Below the pieces are notes generated by a model. That model was not told the DNA's origin, made no database searches, and worked only from the letters and a program-made list of their open reading frames with translations. Of a stretch of DNA of 64,000 nt, positions 37,437-48,638 are shown in pieces (the stretch's first letter is position 1; each line of letters starts with the position of its first letter). The stretch is from the NCBI RefSeq assembly GCF_051014685.1, contig NC_135056.1, forward strand, positions 3,658,001 through 3,722,000, in the 5' to 3' direction. The stretch is from Ptiloglossa arizonensis (lineage: Eukaryota; Arthropoda; Insecta; Hymenoptera; Colletidae). A program made the position numbers and the translations under genes.

Positions 37437-38200
37437 CAGTATTGTCTCGTTATAAGTCGTCATTCGTGTTTCTTTGGAAGTACTCTTTTCATCCCCTTCA
37501 CTGTTTTTGTAATTGCCACGACGAGTGTGACAGACTTCGACTGAACGAGAGGACATATGACGGCGGCAAACTATAAAGTTTGCTCGAGTCTTTGGCGACT
37601 TCGATTAGTAATCTTACATTGTGACGATCTTTAAATTTTGTTAACCAGTCCCCATTGGGATTAAATGAAGACGATATCCCAATTTCATTTTCTATTTCCA
37701 ATGTTTTCTCTTGTAATGAGAAGCCGGTTTTCCAAATCTTTAAAACTGCATGTCCTTCTTCTTTTTAATTTTAACTCGCAGACTTCTTTAACTGTATACT
37801 TTCTTAGCTATTCTTTGATACTGTTCAAAGCATCAAAGATGCTGTTTTGTTAGGGGATAGTTTCTCGCGCTGCGTTCAACTCATTAAGAATGTCAATCTT
37901 CTTTTATACCGTTAATGAGGTTCTCTTCCGGCCCCTAATAATTTAACAATAATCTAACTATAATAAAACACGCAATTGCAATAATAATTGTGATAGTACA
38001 ATATTACATTTTTTTAAAAATGTAAATAACCTTTTTCTTAAAAAAACGATATTTATTTTTCTGTATCCTTATACAATCGAAGACATTGAAACTCGAGGGG
38101 CTCTTTATGGTTTACCGCCGTTTAAATGCAAAATACAGGACTGATTCTTTATAAGTCGTGCCTGTCTTTTAAATGGACAACCTATAATGAGACGATACTG
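37437..38200 (-). mobile_element. Deleted pogo-like element with DNA-binding domain relic
   Basis: Left end CAGTATTGTCTCGTTATAAG at 37437, preceded by TA. The right end, read inward from 38200, is CAGTATCGTCTCATTATAGG. Inside on the minus strand is a CENP-B/Tigger-type DNA-binding domain: KKIDILNELNAARETIP near 37890, then EIENEIGISSSFNPNGDWL and TKFKDRHNVRLL (37701-37600), matching the family pattern of a GWLxRFKxRHxI motif. The catalytic domain is missing. A TA on the right side is not preserved. Confidence 0.75.
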
Positions 38201-38999
38201 GAGTTTAAATATGGTCTAATTTAGTCTCAATTTTGTCGGGAGAACCTCAAGAATCCATTAAATAATATTCTCATGAAGATAGAATGAGAAATATAAAAGA
38301 TATTAATTTGTATTAGTTTTGTCATGCTGATACGCGTGCAGCATTACTTTCAAGCTCGACGATCGAACGCTTGTAATACGAGCCGTCTTTATCATTGTGC
38401 TCATTCGAGGTGTATTATCGTTTACTTTTCTCATCAGATGTTTATTCCGGTCTCAGCTTGAAGTATAAAAGGTCGATTCCAGGAAACTATTCCAGTGTTA
38501 GTTTTATTGAGAGTTTTATCGGTTCAATTCTGACCCAAACGTGCACACTGTTACTTGCTTACTGTTTGCGTTTGTTTCGCAGTTATGTTATGTAGATAAT
38601 CTTATATGTAACAATATACAAGCTTTCTCTGATTCTCATTGCAACTACTGAGCTAATTTTTTATATTATAATTCTATTAAATTATATAAATAATTTTTTG
38701 TCCGAATGAATATTATTATAACACCCAGAATTTGTACTCGTTTTTATGTCAGTTCAACTCTATGTGCTACATGTTGGTGAAAAGCAATCTCATTATTTTC
38801 ATACTGACTTCTTGTTTTCCAATATTATTTGCAATTAATTTTCTTTCTAGTTCTTCTGAAAATTCTTTTCTCTTTGATTTCAACCAATATCATTATTCCT
38901 GTACAGTATCTTTTATGTTTCATATAGCAAAAGCGTTATATGCTGCTATATCAGCATAATTGAGAAAAAGGGGAAAGAAATTTAAAAAGTATTTAAAAT
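38201..38999. other. Intron stretch, no gene recognised
   Basis: AT-rich. A block near 38265-38300 (AATAATATTCTCATGAAGAT) resembles 7688-7710 (AATAATATTTTCATGAAGAT), so another dispersed repeat may be present. Frames at 38395-38595 and 38732-38959 look like chance. Confidence 0.35.
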
Positions 39000-39960
39000 A
39001 AAATATTGGCTGGAACATACATTTAAAGACCGTGCAAAGAAAAAACTAAAGACAATTCTATTCTTATTCCGAATGTATTCTACAAATGATCAAGCTAAAA
39101 CGCAAATTAAAAGACATTTGGCAAAAGCAAGAAATACAATTAAACAAAAAGAGGGTAAATGCAGTCACTAAGAAAGTGAAGCAACTAATTCAAATCCATC
39201 GCAACGAAGAATTCCATATTTGAACATCTAAATTTTCATATAACAAAAATATGAACTGTTTATTTTGAAAAACTACTAAAAGTCTAAAAAAAAAGAAAAA
39301 AGAACAGTCAGCTGTTTACCAGTCACAAAGAAAGCATATTCCAATGGAGCAAGAAGCATTTTTGAAAAGATCATAGTTTTCAGTGAGCATCTACAAAACA
39401 TTTAAACCTAACGTTGCAAACACCAAACTCAAAATAACAAAATTCCCACCGTTGACCTAATTAATGGAAAACATTTTCAAAGAATTTTCATCTAAAGCAG
39501 TAAGAACATTTAATATAATCTTCAGTGCTGTTCTAAGAATAGTAACACAAGTTGTAATGTTACTTAAATTTAAAAAGGTCCCCATCTGCCATTATCCTAC
39601 AAATTAATTTCACTATTTTTCATTATATTCAAATTATTAGAAAAAATAATTTTAGTTAGAATAAAGCAAATTAATATTAAAGCAAACCTAATTCTGTCCC
39701 ATAAATTTGACCTTGGGAAGAAGTATGCTATTATACAACATATCTACAGATTAACGAACAAAATCGTTCTAGAATTTAAATATAAGAAACTCTATACAAA
39801 ATTTTCCTGCATCTTACTATCAGCTTCTAAAATCATACCTTGAAGGTAGAATATTTTTTGTTAAAATTTAAAATTCCATCTCGGATATTTATAACATTGA
39901 AATAGAAGTTTGGCAAGACTTATCTTATAATACGTCTTTTCTCTAAAAGGTTTTGAATTT
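39000..39960 (+). pseudogene. Jockey-like ORF2 relic, region before and at the start of RT
   Basis: Plus strand gives a linker-like basic stretch (YSTNDQAKTQIKRHLAKAR near 39075), then the RT entry block (PISLLPIFSKLLEK-like words across 39590-39650, HKFDLGKKYAIIQHIYRLTN near 39700, YYQLLKSYLEGRIFFVK near 39820-39860). Order matches jockey-clade ORF2 upstream of the catalytic box. Because 36615-37290 carries the later part of an ORF2 yet lies to the left, these are two separate fragments or a rearranged copy. Confidence 0.65.
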
Positions 39961-40106
39961 AACCGCTAGAGATTACCAATATTTGACGACTGGAGGTGGT
40001 GGACAAGCAGCTACCGCAGTTCTCTTTACGAATGAGGCTCTGCATGCTGTTTAGTCTCCAACTATTGTCATCAATTGTAAGAGATAGGGATAGTTTAGAG
40101 AGAGAC

Positions 40107-40426
40107 TGTTGAAAATAAAATACATTTCAACGTACTTATGTACAAAAATTAAACTCTTAGGAGAAATATTATGTGGTTGAACTATGCATCGAAGAGGTTC
40201 TGGGAATGCACGAAGTGTTTACTTCACGCTATAGATAAGAATTAGGGGACCCAGGCAGACTGCGTCTTATACCCTCTTCTACTAGGTTGTAGAACCTATT
40301 ATAATTGACTTCTGTCTCTCGCTGCGTAAAGTTCTAATGAGAACGATATACCTTCCCGAGAAATAAAGTTATAGTAAAACTATAAAGTACTCTATAGTCA
40401 TTTCATTAAACCCATAACTCCCAACA
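40107..40426 (+). mobile_element. Solo LTR with 5-bp target duplication
   Basis: 320 bp starting TGTTGAAAAT and ending CTCCCAACA, so the ends form a TGTTG/CAACA inverted pair. Flanking 5-mers are GAGAC (40102-40106) and GAGAT (40427-40431), four of five identical. A polyadenylation signal AATAAA lies at 40362-40367, 60 bp before the end. These ends and the 5-bp duplication suit a BEL/Pao or gypsy-type element; no internal genes are nearby. Confidence 0.7.
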
Positions 40427-41681
40427 GAGATCAACTCCATGTCGTCAGCAACTTTGTATCAAGATGATGGAGGTAGGGTAGGAGAAGTTGTCTAAACTGT
40501 GTAATTTAATTTATACTAGTCTGAATTAGCGATTCGAGCTAGTGATCAACAATCATGAGGTCGGGCCACCATGCCGTGTTAAAAAAAATCCAGCCATCGC
40601 TATCCGAGGATTAAAAATGAATACATCTATTGGGATAACATGTGACAAGTCTGGAACTTGTTTTTCCTATGTATCACAAAAACTTTAACAATTCTTTTCA
40701 GTCTAATCCAAATGCAACCAAATTCACATGGATGCGCATGGTTGAACAGATATTTAAATTTATGGAAAACACCTGTCAGAAAGTACTTAACATACTGTCG
40801 AATTTTTGACAGGTATTACTGGGCATCGATAAAAAAATGTGACATACAATCTTAGAAGACAAATGTAACTTTCCTATGTTTAATATTTTTCGTCGCACAA
40901 TAATATGTTTTTATAATGTAATCCTAAAAATGGGAAAACTATTTCAAATGTAAAATTATGCCACATCTACAATATTACTTATCTGAGCAGTCCTCACCGA
41001 TTCTTCCTATTTGACATAAGATATTTTGCATTATCAACAAGTTTGTTGTTTCTTTTTATTTATTTACTTGTTTATTTGATTTTAGTAAGCGTCTTTCAAA
41101 TAATATTAAAAGTAAACGTAAGATAGAGTAAGAAAAAGAAGAAAAAAAACAGTAAACGTCATCATTAACGATGCAAAGTTCAGTATACTGTGATCGAAGA
41201 TATCACCAAATAATGAAAGCTTCTTGTTATTTACCGATAATAGTGTACGTGATATGTATGTATATTAATATTCTGTATATACTCGGATATTAGAGCAACT
41301 TGTAAAAGAAAACAGAAAATCTTTCAATTAATTCAAATGCCGATACCGTGAATGCAGACCTTAAACAATATAAGTGAAAAGTGCAATTTTCATAATCCTA
41401 CTCCACACAGAGAAACTGATTAGCCTGACTCGATATTTTTATGACTATTAACTCGTCCGAATCCATTCTCTTTTTTTTTGTTTTTGAAAAAAAATTTTGT
41501 CATCGCTCTGCTACAATCAGTATTCACATATTTCCTATTCATATAAAGCATATATTGTTTATCCACGCGTTATTTTTATGGATTCGCGAATCCGTACTAA
41601 TAAGCAATTTAGCGATTGTAAGAAGTAGAAAGAAAATAGAGTTGGGTAAAGTAATTTTGTAAACAATAAAACAATTATCTG

Positions 41682-41712
41682 GCGCGCGCACACACGCACA
41701 CACACATACACA
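41682..41712 (+). repeat. CA/CG microsatellite
   Basis: GCGCGCGCACACACGCACAC followed by further CA units. Simple dinucleotide repeat. Confidence 0.9.
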
Positions 41713-42385
41713 TCTCTCAGAATTAATTTATGTAAGTAACTGCTAATTTTTTACAGAATATTTACCCATCTCCATATGAAATCTATAACTCAATTCGCAA
41801 GTGCAGAATTAATCCTTTCGAGAAGGGGTTTGCCACGAAATGTTACTCAGTGATCAAAAGCATAACAGTTTCAGAATTCTGTTTTTTAATATAGCATGAT
41901 GGCAGACAAATAAATTTCGATAACTTAAACGAGACAATATTTAACTAGTAAATACACATATTTTCTTTGTATATAAAGATAAATGGTCATCGCTAGAGGC
42001 GATACCTGATCGAATAGGAAAGCTTTGAAGGGGACTACAGTCGACGTTTGCTGGTATAGGTGTGTTTGACCGTTGCCGACTGTATCAATTGCCCATTCCG
42101 AAAGGATTAGAGACTGAACGCAGAAAAAACTACCACCCTTATTTTTAGTAGGCGCTGTTTCATGCTGATCGTAGTCAAGTATGCAAAAAAAAAAAAAAGA
42201 AATTGAACATAAAGAAATGTAATGAAACACAGTATATTCAACAAACAATTGTTAATGTAATCGTGCAAGTAACATTTACTCCATAAAGAACGATCAAGAT
42301 ACAGTGATCCGATATTGCATTAGGAAGGAAAGAGTCGTTTGGTGTATGTCTCGGCCCGTCAAGGCGAACCCATCATCCAATTTAC

Positions 42386-42979
42386 CTGTACCTTCCTGAC
42401 ATTTTGGGGTTTCGACTCCATTTCTAATGCCTTCGATGTCAGTTCTCGTTGATGTAACGCAACCGTTTGCTGTTTTCGTCGTGGTAGACATGCTGCGCCA
42501 CAAAATCTCGTTCTCTTGACGATCGAGCATGCTTACCTGCTCCTTAGACCTGTGCAAGACCGTTTCACCGGTGCTAGGATCGAAAGAACCATCTACCACC
42601 GTTGTGATGATCGTTCCTGAATCGGCAGTGGGAAATATGTACATCTCATTTCCGATCTCTTTACCGGCTTTTAACGCTTTCGCTGATATTTTCGAGCTCT
42701 TTATTATCAAGGCAGTCGATCTAACCACCTTCGGACTTTTTTCGAGAGCGTTTATGCATTGCCTGACGACGTAATCGATGTCACGACCAGCTAATTCCTC
42801 CGAGCCTATTACTATTTTTTGACTGTACAATAGTTGCGGTCGGTTCAGCGTGCTTTTTGGAAATTTCAGTCTAACTTTCGCACGATTTGTGGTGGTGTTG
42901 GAAGTGGTGGTAGTGGTGGACGTGGTGGCGGTGGCGGTGTTGTGGGTAGCATTCACATGCGTATCTTTTTCGTCTACGG
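42386..42979 (-). CDS. FRMD5: FRMD5-like FERM protein, long cytoplasmic-region exon
   Basis: 594-nt internal exon. Acceptor with a long pyrimidine tract (TTTCTTTCTGTTCATTTAG, ends 42980); donor GTAAAT at 42385; phase 1 at both ends. It joins 54443-54610 upstream and 22453-22877 downstream without breaking the frame. Product: VDEKDTHVNATHN, then a Thr-rich stretch (TATATTSTTTTTSNTTTN), then KIVIGSEELAGRDIDYVVRQ and a Lys/Ile/Ser-rich segment, and STTTKTANGCVTS near the end. No domain named with confidence; a loose likeness to the C-terminal domain of 4.1 proteins was noticed but not relied on. A second good donor (GTAAGC, first intron base 42536) lies inside the exon. Confidence 0.8.
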
Positions 42980-43315
42980 CTAAATGAACAGAAAGAAAAG
43001 GAAAAGACAAATCAACGACCTAAGAAGCCAAAAAAGCGGCAGTCCTAAACAATTGTTTTCTATAGATATGTCGGAACCTTGTCAATAGATAAATTAGTTT
43101 TCTAGTTGGATTTTATATGGGGATCCTTTGATCATTTATTAGAAAAATAATGTAACGATGGTGGTTGAATTGAATTTATTAAAATTACTTAATTACTCTT
43201 AATTGCTTTTTAAAAGATACGTTACACTTAGTGGTGCATTTCAGAATGCTTTTTTTTACTCTTCATGATTTTGACAGGGAATAAAAGTTAGTTATTTTTC
43301 CTATTTTTAATACTA

Positions 43316-43423
43316 CACTATTTGTAAAATCTGTAAATTTTTACAGATTTTCTGGTAATTTCTTGGAAACAGTTTTTACAGGAAATCTGTAAAGATCTAC
43401 AAATTTTACAGTATAACTAACCG
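43316..43423. repeat. Imperfect palindrome of about 100 bp
   Basis: Left arm contains TTTGTAAAATCTGTAAATTT then TTACAGATTTTC; the complement of the right arm gives ACTGTAAAATTTGTAGATCT then TTACAGATTTCC. Together they could form a long hairpin. This could be a tiny MITE or foldback repeat. Confidence 0.65.
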
Positions 43424-46400
43424 TTATTTATTGATTATAGTCTTCCAAATTTGAAAAAGTGTCCTTGAAGAATACGAATGTAATGGTTATGCCAATTGTA
43501 ATACTTCCTGAAAAACCTAGCACCAATAATTATTTTTCAAGAAATAATTTATGCGTCATTAAATATCTGACCAATAAGTTGTTCATCATAACAGTTATGT
43601 AAACAAAATTCAGTATGTTAAAAATTCCAATATCATAAAGAAATGTATTGAATTTAGAAAACAATTACACAATCGGTTTTTGCAAAAATGATGAAAGTTT
43701 TAACAGTATAATCTGAAAGTGACACCGAAATTACATTAACGAAAAAAAATGAATCATTATGTACAAACTCAAACATCGTTCAGTGTCGTTTTTTTACAAG
43801 TTGTTTTTACAGGTATTATCTTCTCATACTCTGTTACACATTATTTCTTTCTGAGTTCAGAGTTATTTCAAAAAATTAACGAAGTTGAAAAAAGGAATAT
43901 TTTAAGGAAAATGTGTAAAATATATACGGTTTGCTTAGAAAAACTAACAAATGAATCTATAATAATTACAATATAATAAGTATTACCAAGTATTATTCGA
44001 CGAGAATCTGATAAACAATATATCAAATTAACACAAATTGATCTAAAATTCATATCAATACATGTATAAATTGATAATGTTCAAAACATAAGAATATAGC
44101 TCTGCTGCCTCGTATAAAGAGTTAACCTATATTGTAAGTTTCGTTATTTTAATATTATTAGTAAATTACATTAACATTGCCTTTTACATGGAGTTAGTAA
44201 ATTTTAAATACGATAAAAAACGTTTCATTACCATTGGAGAAATCAATAAGTTGCTTAAGAATTTGAATTAACAAATAATGATTGAAATCTCATTAAAGAA
44301 AAATATAGTTTAATTACGTTTGATAAATTCTGAACAAGGACGAGATAAAAATATATGAACACCAGGCGCAGATTTGACATAAAAATAAAAGGTGATATTA
44401 TGTAATACTTATTAAATACTGAAATCATGAAAATACAGCAAGATATAATGACTGGCGATAAAAACAAGTTAATGTTTAATGTTGATACTTTTGTAACAAA
44501 TTATCGTTTATTGATACAAGAGAATATTTTCAACATTAGATGATTTGTATAAATTTTGTATAATAACTGAATTTCTAGAACACTCGTTATCTGCTAGTAA
44601 TACTTGTCATATCGGAATTTGATATTTATAAATGTTCACAAAGATTTAGATGTATATTTTTACATAATTGCATTGAACATGATAACAACAGATCACGTTT
44701 TTCAGCAGCATTATAGTAAAATATTTGAATATTTTACAAATTTTCCGTTTCTCACTTAATTGTAAGTTATTAATTAATTATTAAGCGTTTAACACGTTTT
44801 TACAGAATTTTACAAGCCAAGTGTATATAACAAAAAGCGAAAAATTGTTTTGTTATTTATGTACTACAAATTATTCATGCAATACTCATAATTTAAAACA
44901 TTGCCAAAATTGAACTTGTACATGCAATTAAATCAAATCTATGACACTATAGATTAGTTATTGAATTATTATTTTACTATCTAAGTATCCACCTGTTTCA
45001 TTTGAAGAAGTAAATATACATGACGGTCTTTTGGAATTCTGGTAACATAATGGCTATGAGCTATAATATTTTAGTAAGAAAGTAAGTTTTTAGTCAGTCC
45101 CGTTTTCATTGAATATACAAATAATACTTATACATGCATGTATAAGTGCATCGTATTGTGACACATGATTTTTCCACTAAATTGAAATAAGGAATAAGTA
45201 TGTACATACATATATACAATATAATACACAGTCTGGTAAATCTAGACACACCAATCTAAAAGGGGAGAAAAAGTTAAAGTAAATTAAGAGTGTATGCTGC
45301 TGTCGAATGGTTTGATTTGCAAAAGAAAATCAACAAAATATTAATACAAATAATGAAAGAAACAGTTTCTTTAAACTTTAACCCTCAGCTGGTATGGCAA
45401 AATTATAGTGAAAATATAGTTATACTTAAATTATGGTGAAAATATAGTTATACTTAAAAATCTATCCTTCGCACTTCACGCAACTGTAAAACAATCGAAT
45501 TGACAAGAGAACCCACTTTGTCTCTTTCCGATTGTAACATGGTTTTGCAGGAAAGTAGAGTATAAGTTATTATAAATGTTCGATAATTTTAGAGATATAA
45601 ATAATTGAAGTTCTACATACCTTGAGTTATGTTCATATTAACCTATTACCGAGATCGTTTTAATGCAAATGTGAAGTCGAGTAATTATTCGTTAAACATT
45701 ACCGTAAGATGGTGAAAAATTCACGAAAACCTGTATTTGAAATAGAAGATAACATACTCTTGTAGAATATTAGATAATGTTTGTTAGATGGTAAAATAAT
45801 TATATATATCGTTACAATTATCGAGTGTTTACACGTAATACATTACACATTGCAACGGAGACTTGTTTTTTAACATCCTGCAAAAATGCACTAAATTCGG
45901 AGGGGAACAAATTGAGTCCTTTTCTTGTGAGTGTTACGAGAAACTGTGACAGTTTAATTGCAATCCTTATATTGTAAACTGTCTTATAGTTGACCTATGA
46001 CTTGTGCATGCAAATGACCAGTGGCTATTTGCATTCTAAATATTCCTGTAGTAAATGTCTTTGTTCTATTTGCAATATTTAGAGATAATTCTATAAATAT
46101 TTTTCGCTTTGATTTGATGAAAAACTTACACAGAAATAAGTTGATTCTTATTTCAACGAATGATTAGTAAACTGTCATCATTTTCGAGAATTATGAATGT
46201 CTATAAGTTGCAATTTCTGCAAATTTACTAAAAAAAATAAAAAGGGAAACGATGCGTTATTTATCCAAAAAGTAAAGACAAGTAAAGGAACATTATCTAT
46301 TTGCCAAATTAGTGATTGGTCCACATGCAATAGCTGTCTTCTAACAATATGTAATAGCTGATCAAAAATAATTTCAAAACACATTACGGCTGCATGATTA

Positions 46401-46756
46401 TTAAAATGAAGCGATAATGTTCAATGAAATATTTGATGCAATATTGTAAAAGTTTGTTTAATAAATAATAGACTTAAGAAAAATCCAAATCATTCAATTA
46501 ATTTTAAAATTCTTGAGAATTTCTTGAGAAATTTAATAACCATTTATTTCCATTTCTGAAGAAATAACACTATTACTCAAAGAACTTAAATTAAATTTAA
46601 AAAACGATTATAAGTCTTATTTCCAGAAATAAATTTTTACTTAATTCAATGTGCATATTTTTAACGAATTACGTTCAACGTATAAACACATCTAACAAGC
46701 TACTTGCCGATGTATATATTGCAATTTATAATAAACGTTAATATACATATAATAAA

Positions 46757-46891
46757 TTGTTCAATAAGTTTTGTCGTTCAATGTAGTACTGTTCAATAAG
46801 TTTTATCGAACGACAAAACTTATTGAGCAACCTAGTACTATATTGTTCAATAAGTTTTATCGAACGACAAAATTTATTGAACAACCTATCT
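46757..46891. repeat. Cluster of mariner-type ends in back-to-back inverted pairs
   Basis: The end sequence TTGTTCAATAAGTTTTGTCG or close variants occurs five times: forward at about 46759, 46792 and 46847, and reversed at about 46812-46834 and 46868-46890. Two units consist almost only of a forward end followed after about two bases by a reverse end (GTTCAATAAGTTTTATCG then AACGACAAAACTTATTGAGC). Same end family as the MITE at 52374-52576. Confidence 0.8.
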
Positions 46892-46928
46892 GTATATATA
46901 TTTATCTGTATCTATATATATAATTATA

Positions 46929-47320
46929 ACGAATCTGCCACTTGCAATTTTTGTGGAAAACAGCTTTTATGCAAAGGATCGGTGACCGTAAGTCTTTGTA
47001 GGCATTTTAAAGACATTTATAATTTTAAAAAAGTGAAAGGTGATAAATGGACCAAACACTAGCAGTTCCAATTTTAAATTAATCAAACTATTTTGGTGTT
47101 CAGATAACAATGAAACAATTGATAAATTTATTACACGACCAACTTTATTGGAAATAATATCGACACTAGCAACTGTTCATAGCTTTTTATTTCATTAAAT
47201 AACGATAAGTGAAATTATAAAACAAAGTATAACGTCTAGAGGATTTAATCTTCCTCTAGATAGTAATGAAATTAATAATGGCAGTAACAGTTTGGCTGTC
47301 GAACTGACAGAATGTATTTG
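46929..47320 (+). pseudogene. hAT-type transposase N-terminus with BED-like zinc finger
   Basis: Plus-strand frame 46929-47062 reads ESATCNFCGKQLLCKGSVTV then SLCRHFKDIYN, a C-x2-C ... H BED-type zinc finger as found at the start of hAT transposases. After a stop/shift follow FITRPTLLEIISTLATVHS and TISEIIKQSITSRGFNLPLD, consistent with the segment following the BED finger in hAT proteins. The catalytic dimer region is absent. No terminal repeats recognised. Confidence 0.6.
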
Positions 47321-47485
47321 ATAATAACGAGTATTTATATATTATATAATACTCTTAATAATGACGAGCGTTTATCGTTAGTAAAAGTCTAAACCATGAT
47401 AGTGATCGCCACTATCAGCACACATACTAGCCTTCATTGATTCGTATATAGACATACCATACACAACACGTCATCATCAACAAAC

Positions 47486-47868
47486 CTATACACGGATGAC
47501 ACTCCCGATTCTAGGGAAGTAACTATCAATACTTGTGAAATCTATACCAAAAGCGAACCAAAATTTAAAACGTTTTACGCAAATATTACAAGGTACAAAT
47601 ACATACCGACAAAAGAACAAGCGATAATTTAAAAATCTGTCAACGGGATTAGCATTGGAAAATATGTTAAAGCCACTGGCAATATATGCAATAGGACCCA
47701 AATCCGTTAAATACATATGTCGGATTTCAGATGGAAGGATATGTATTGTATTTATCTAGACCATAAAGATACCGTTACAAAATCAACATCCACACTCAAT
47801 TCAATCACCATTAACAACACAATTATGAAAATCAGCTCAAAGAATCATTCTGCCCAATATACACACAA
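47486..47868 (+). pseudogene. Non-LTR retrotransposon ORF1 (gag-like) relic
   Basis: Plus-strand reading: KTFYANITRYKYIPTKEQAI, then NGISIGKYVKATGNIYAIGP, KSVKYICRISDGRICIVFI, further on SAQRIILPNI. This fits ORF1 proteins of jockey-like insect elements as I remember them. A pogo element (47871-48638) splits it; after it, 48641-48700 continues with a NFIIEDECE-like reading. Stops show it is dead. Confidence 0.5.
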
Positions 47869-47870
47869 TA

Positions 47871-48638
47871 TAATAGAGGGTCGATTATCCAAACGTCGAT
47901 TATCCAAATGTCGATTATCCAAATTCCGATAATCCGAAATATTGATTATCTGAATATAGAATGAGTCACGTATATACATATCTTAGTTACTCAATTAACG
48001 ATTTTTCTGTTATAGGACAGGTATTGTAGCTGTTTTAAAAGCCCGAGTTTAATATCCTGTCCGAATTTAGTGATAATGTCAACCAAATGGAAATTGATAT
48101 GGAATTGGAAAATTTAACCCGTAATATACCAGGTTTCGAAGACTGCCCTAGCAACGATATTCAATAATGGATGAACATTGATAAAAATAATGTAGGTTTT
48201 ACAATTATGAGCGGTAATGATATTGTTTCAGTTTTGCTTGAAACAAGTGGTAATAAAAATGTCAGAGTAAATGAAGATACAACGGGATGTAGTCCTAGAC
48301 CAATACGCAGCGAAACTGAAAATGTATTAAGTATTACTATCAAGTATTGAGTATTGAGTATATTAGAATGGGCAAAATATCAAAATGAAGTAGATGACCT
48401 ACAAATGTTTATGTTGGACACTTTGTTCACACTTTGACAGTATCTAAAATCGTCCAATTTTTGATATTGTATTTTCCTTATTATTAAGTATGTAAACCGT
48501 TCGAGCTAAAAAATGACTTAATTTCTAATCGATTTATGACTTAATTAAGAATTTGTTTCTTTCGGACCGAGTATTCGAAAAATTGATCATCGAAACAAAT
48601 TTGTCTCTCATTTAAGTCGGATAATCGACGCTCTACTG
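47871..48638 (+). mobile_element. Pogo/Tigger-like element, deleted, with TA duplication
   Basis: Left end TAATAGAGGGTCGATTATCC (47871); right end, read inward from 48638, CAGTAGAGCGTCGATTATCC. TA on both sides (47869-47870 and 48639-48640). The motif GTCGATTATCCAAA is repeated three times in tandem at the left end (47879-47921). Inside, the plus strand reads NIPGFEDCPSNDIQ, WMNIDKNNVGFTIMSGNDIV, SVLLETSGNKNVRVNEDTTG and LEWAKYQNEVDDLQMFM, like the acidic C-terminal tail of Tigger-type transposases. The catalytic core and DNA-binding domain are gone. Confidence 0.8.

Larger units (their letters stand above)
22878..42385 (-). other. FRMD5 last intron (about 19.5 kb), host to many mobile elements
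   Basis: Defined by the acceptor at 22878 and the phase-matched GTAAAT donor at 42385. The stretches 22879-27000, 27480-28290, 28770-29530 and 40430-42290 are AT-rich without recognised features beyond simple repeats, such as the AT dinucleotide run near 25410-25432. The rest holds the elements listed separately. Confidence 0.75.

Noticed and set aside
42529..42774. 81-codon plus-strand frame
   Set aside because: Antisense shadow of the FRMD5 exon at 42386-42979.
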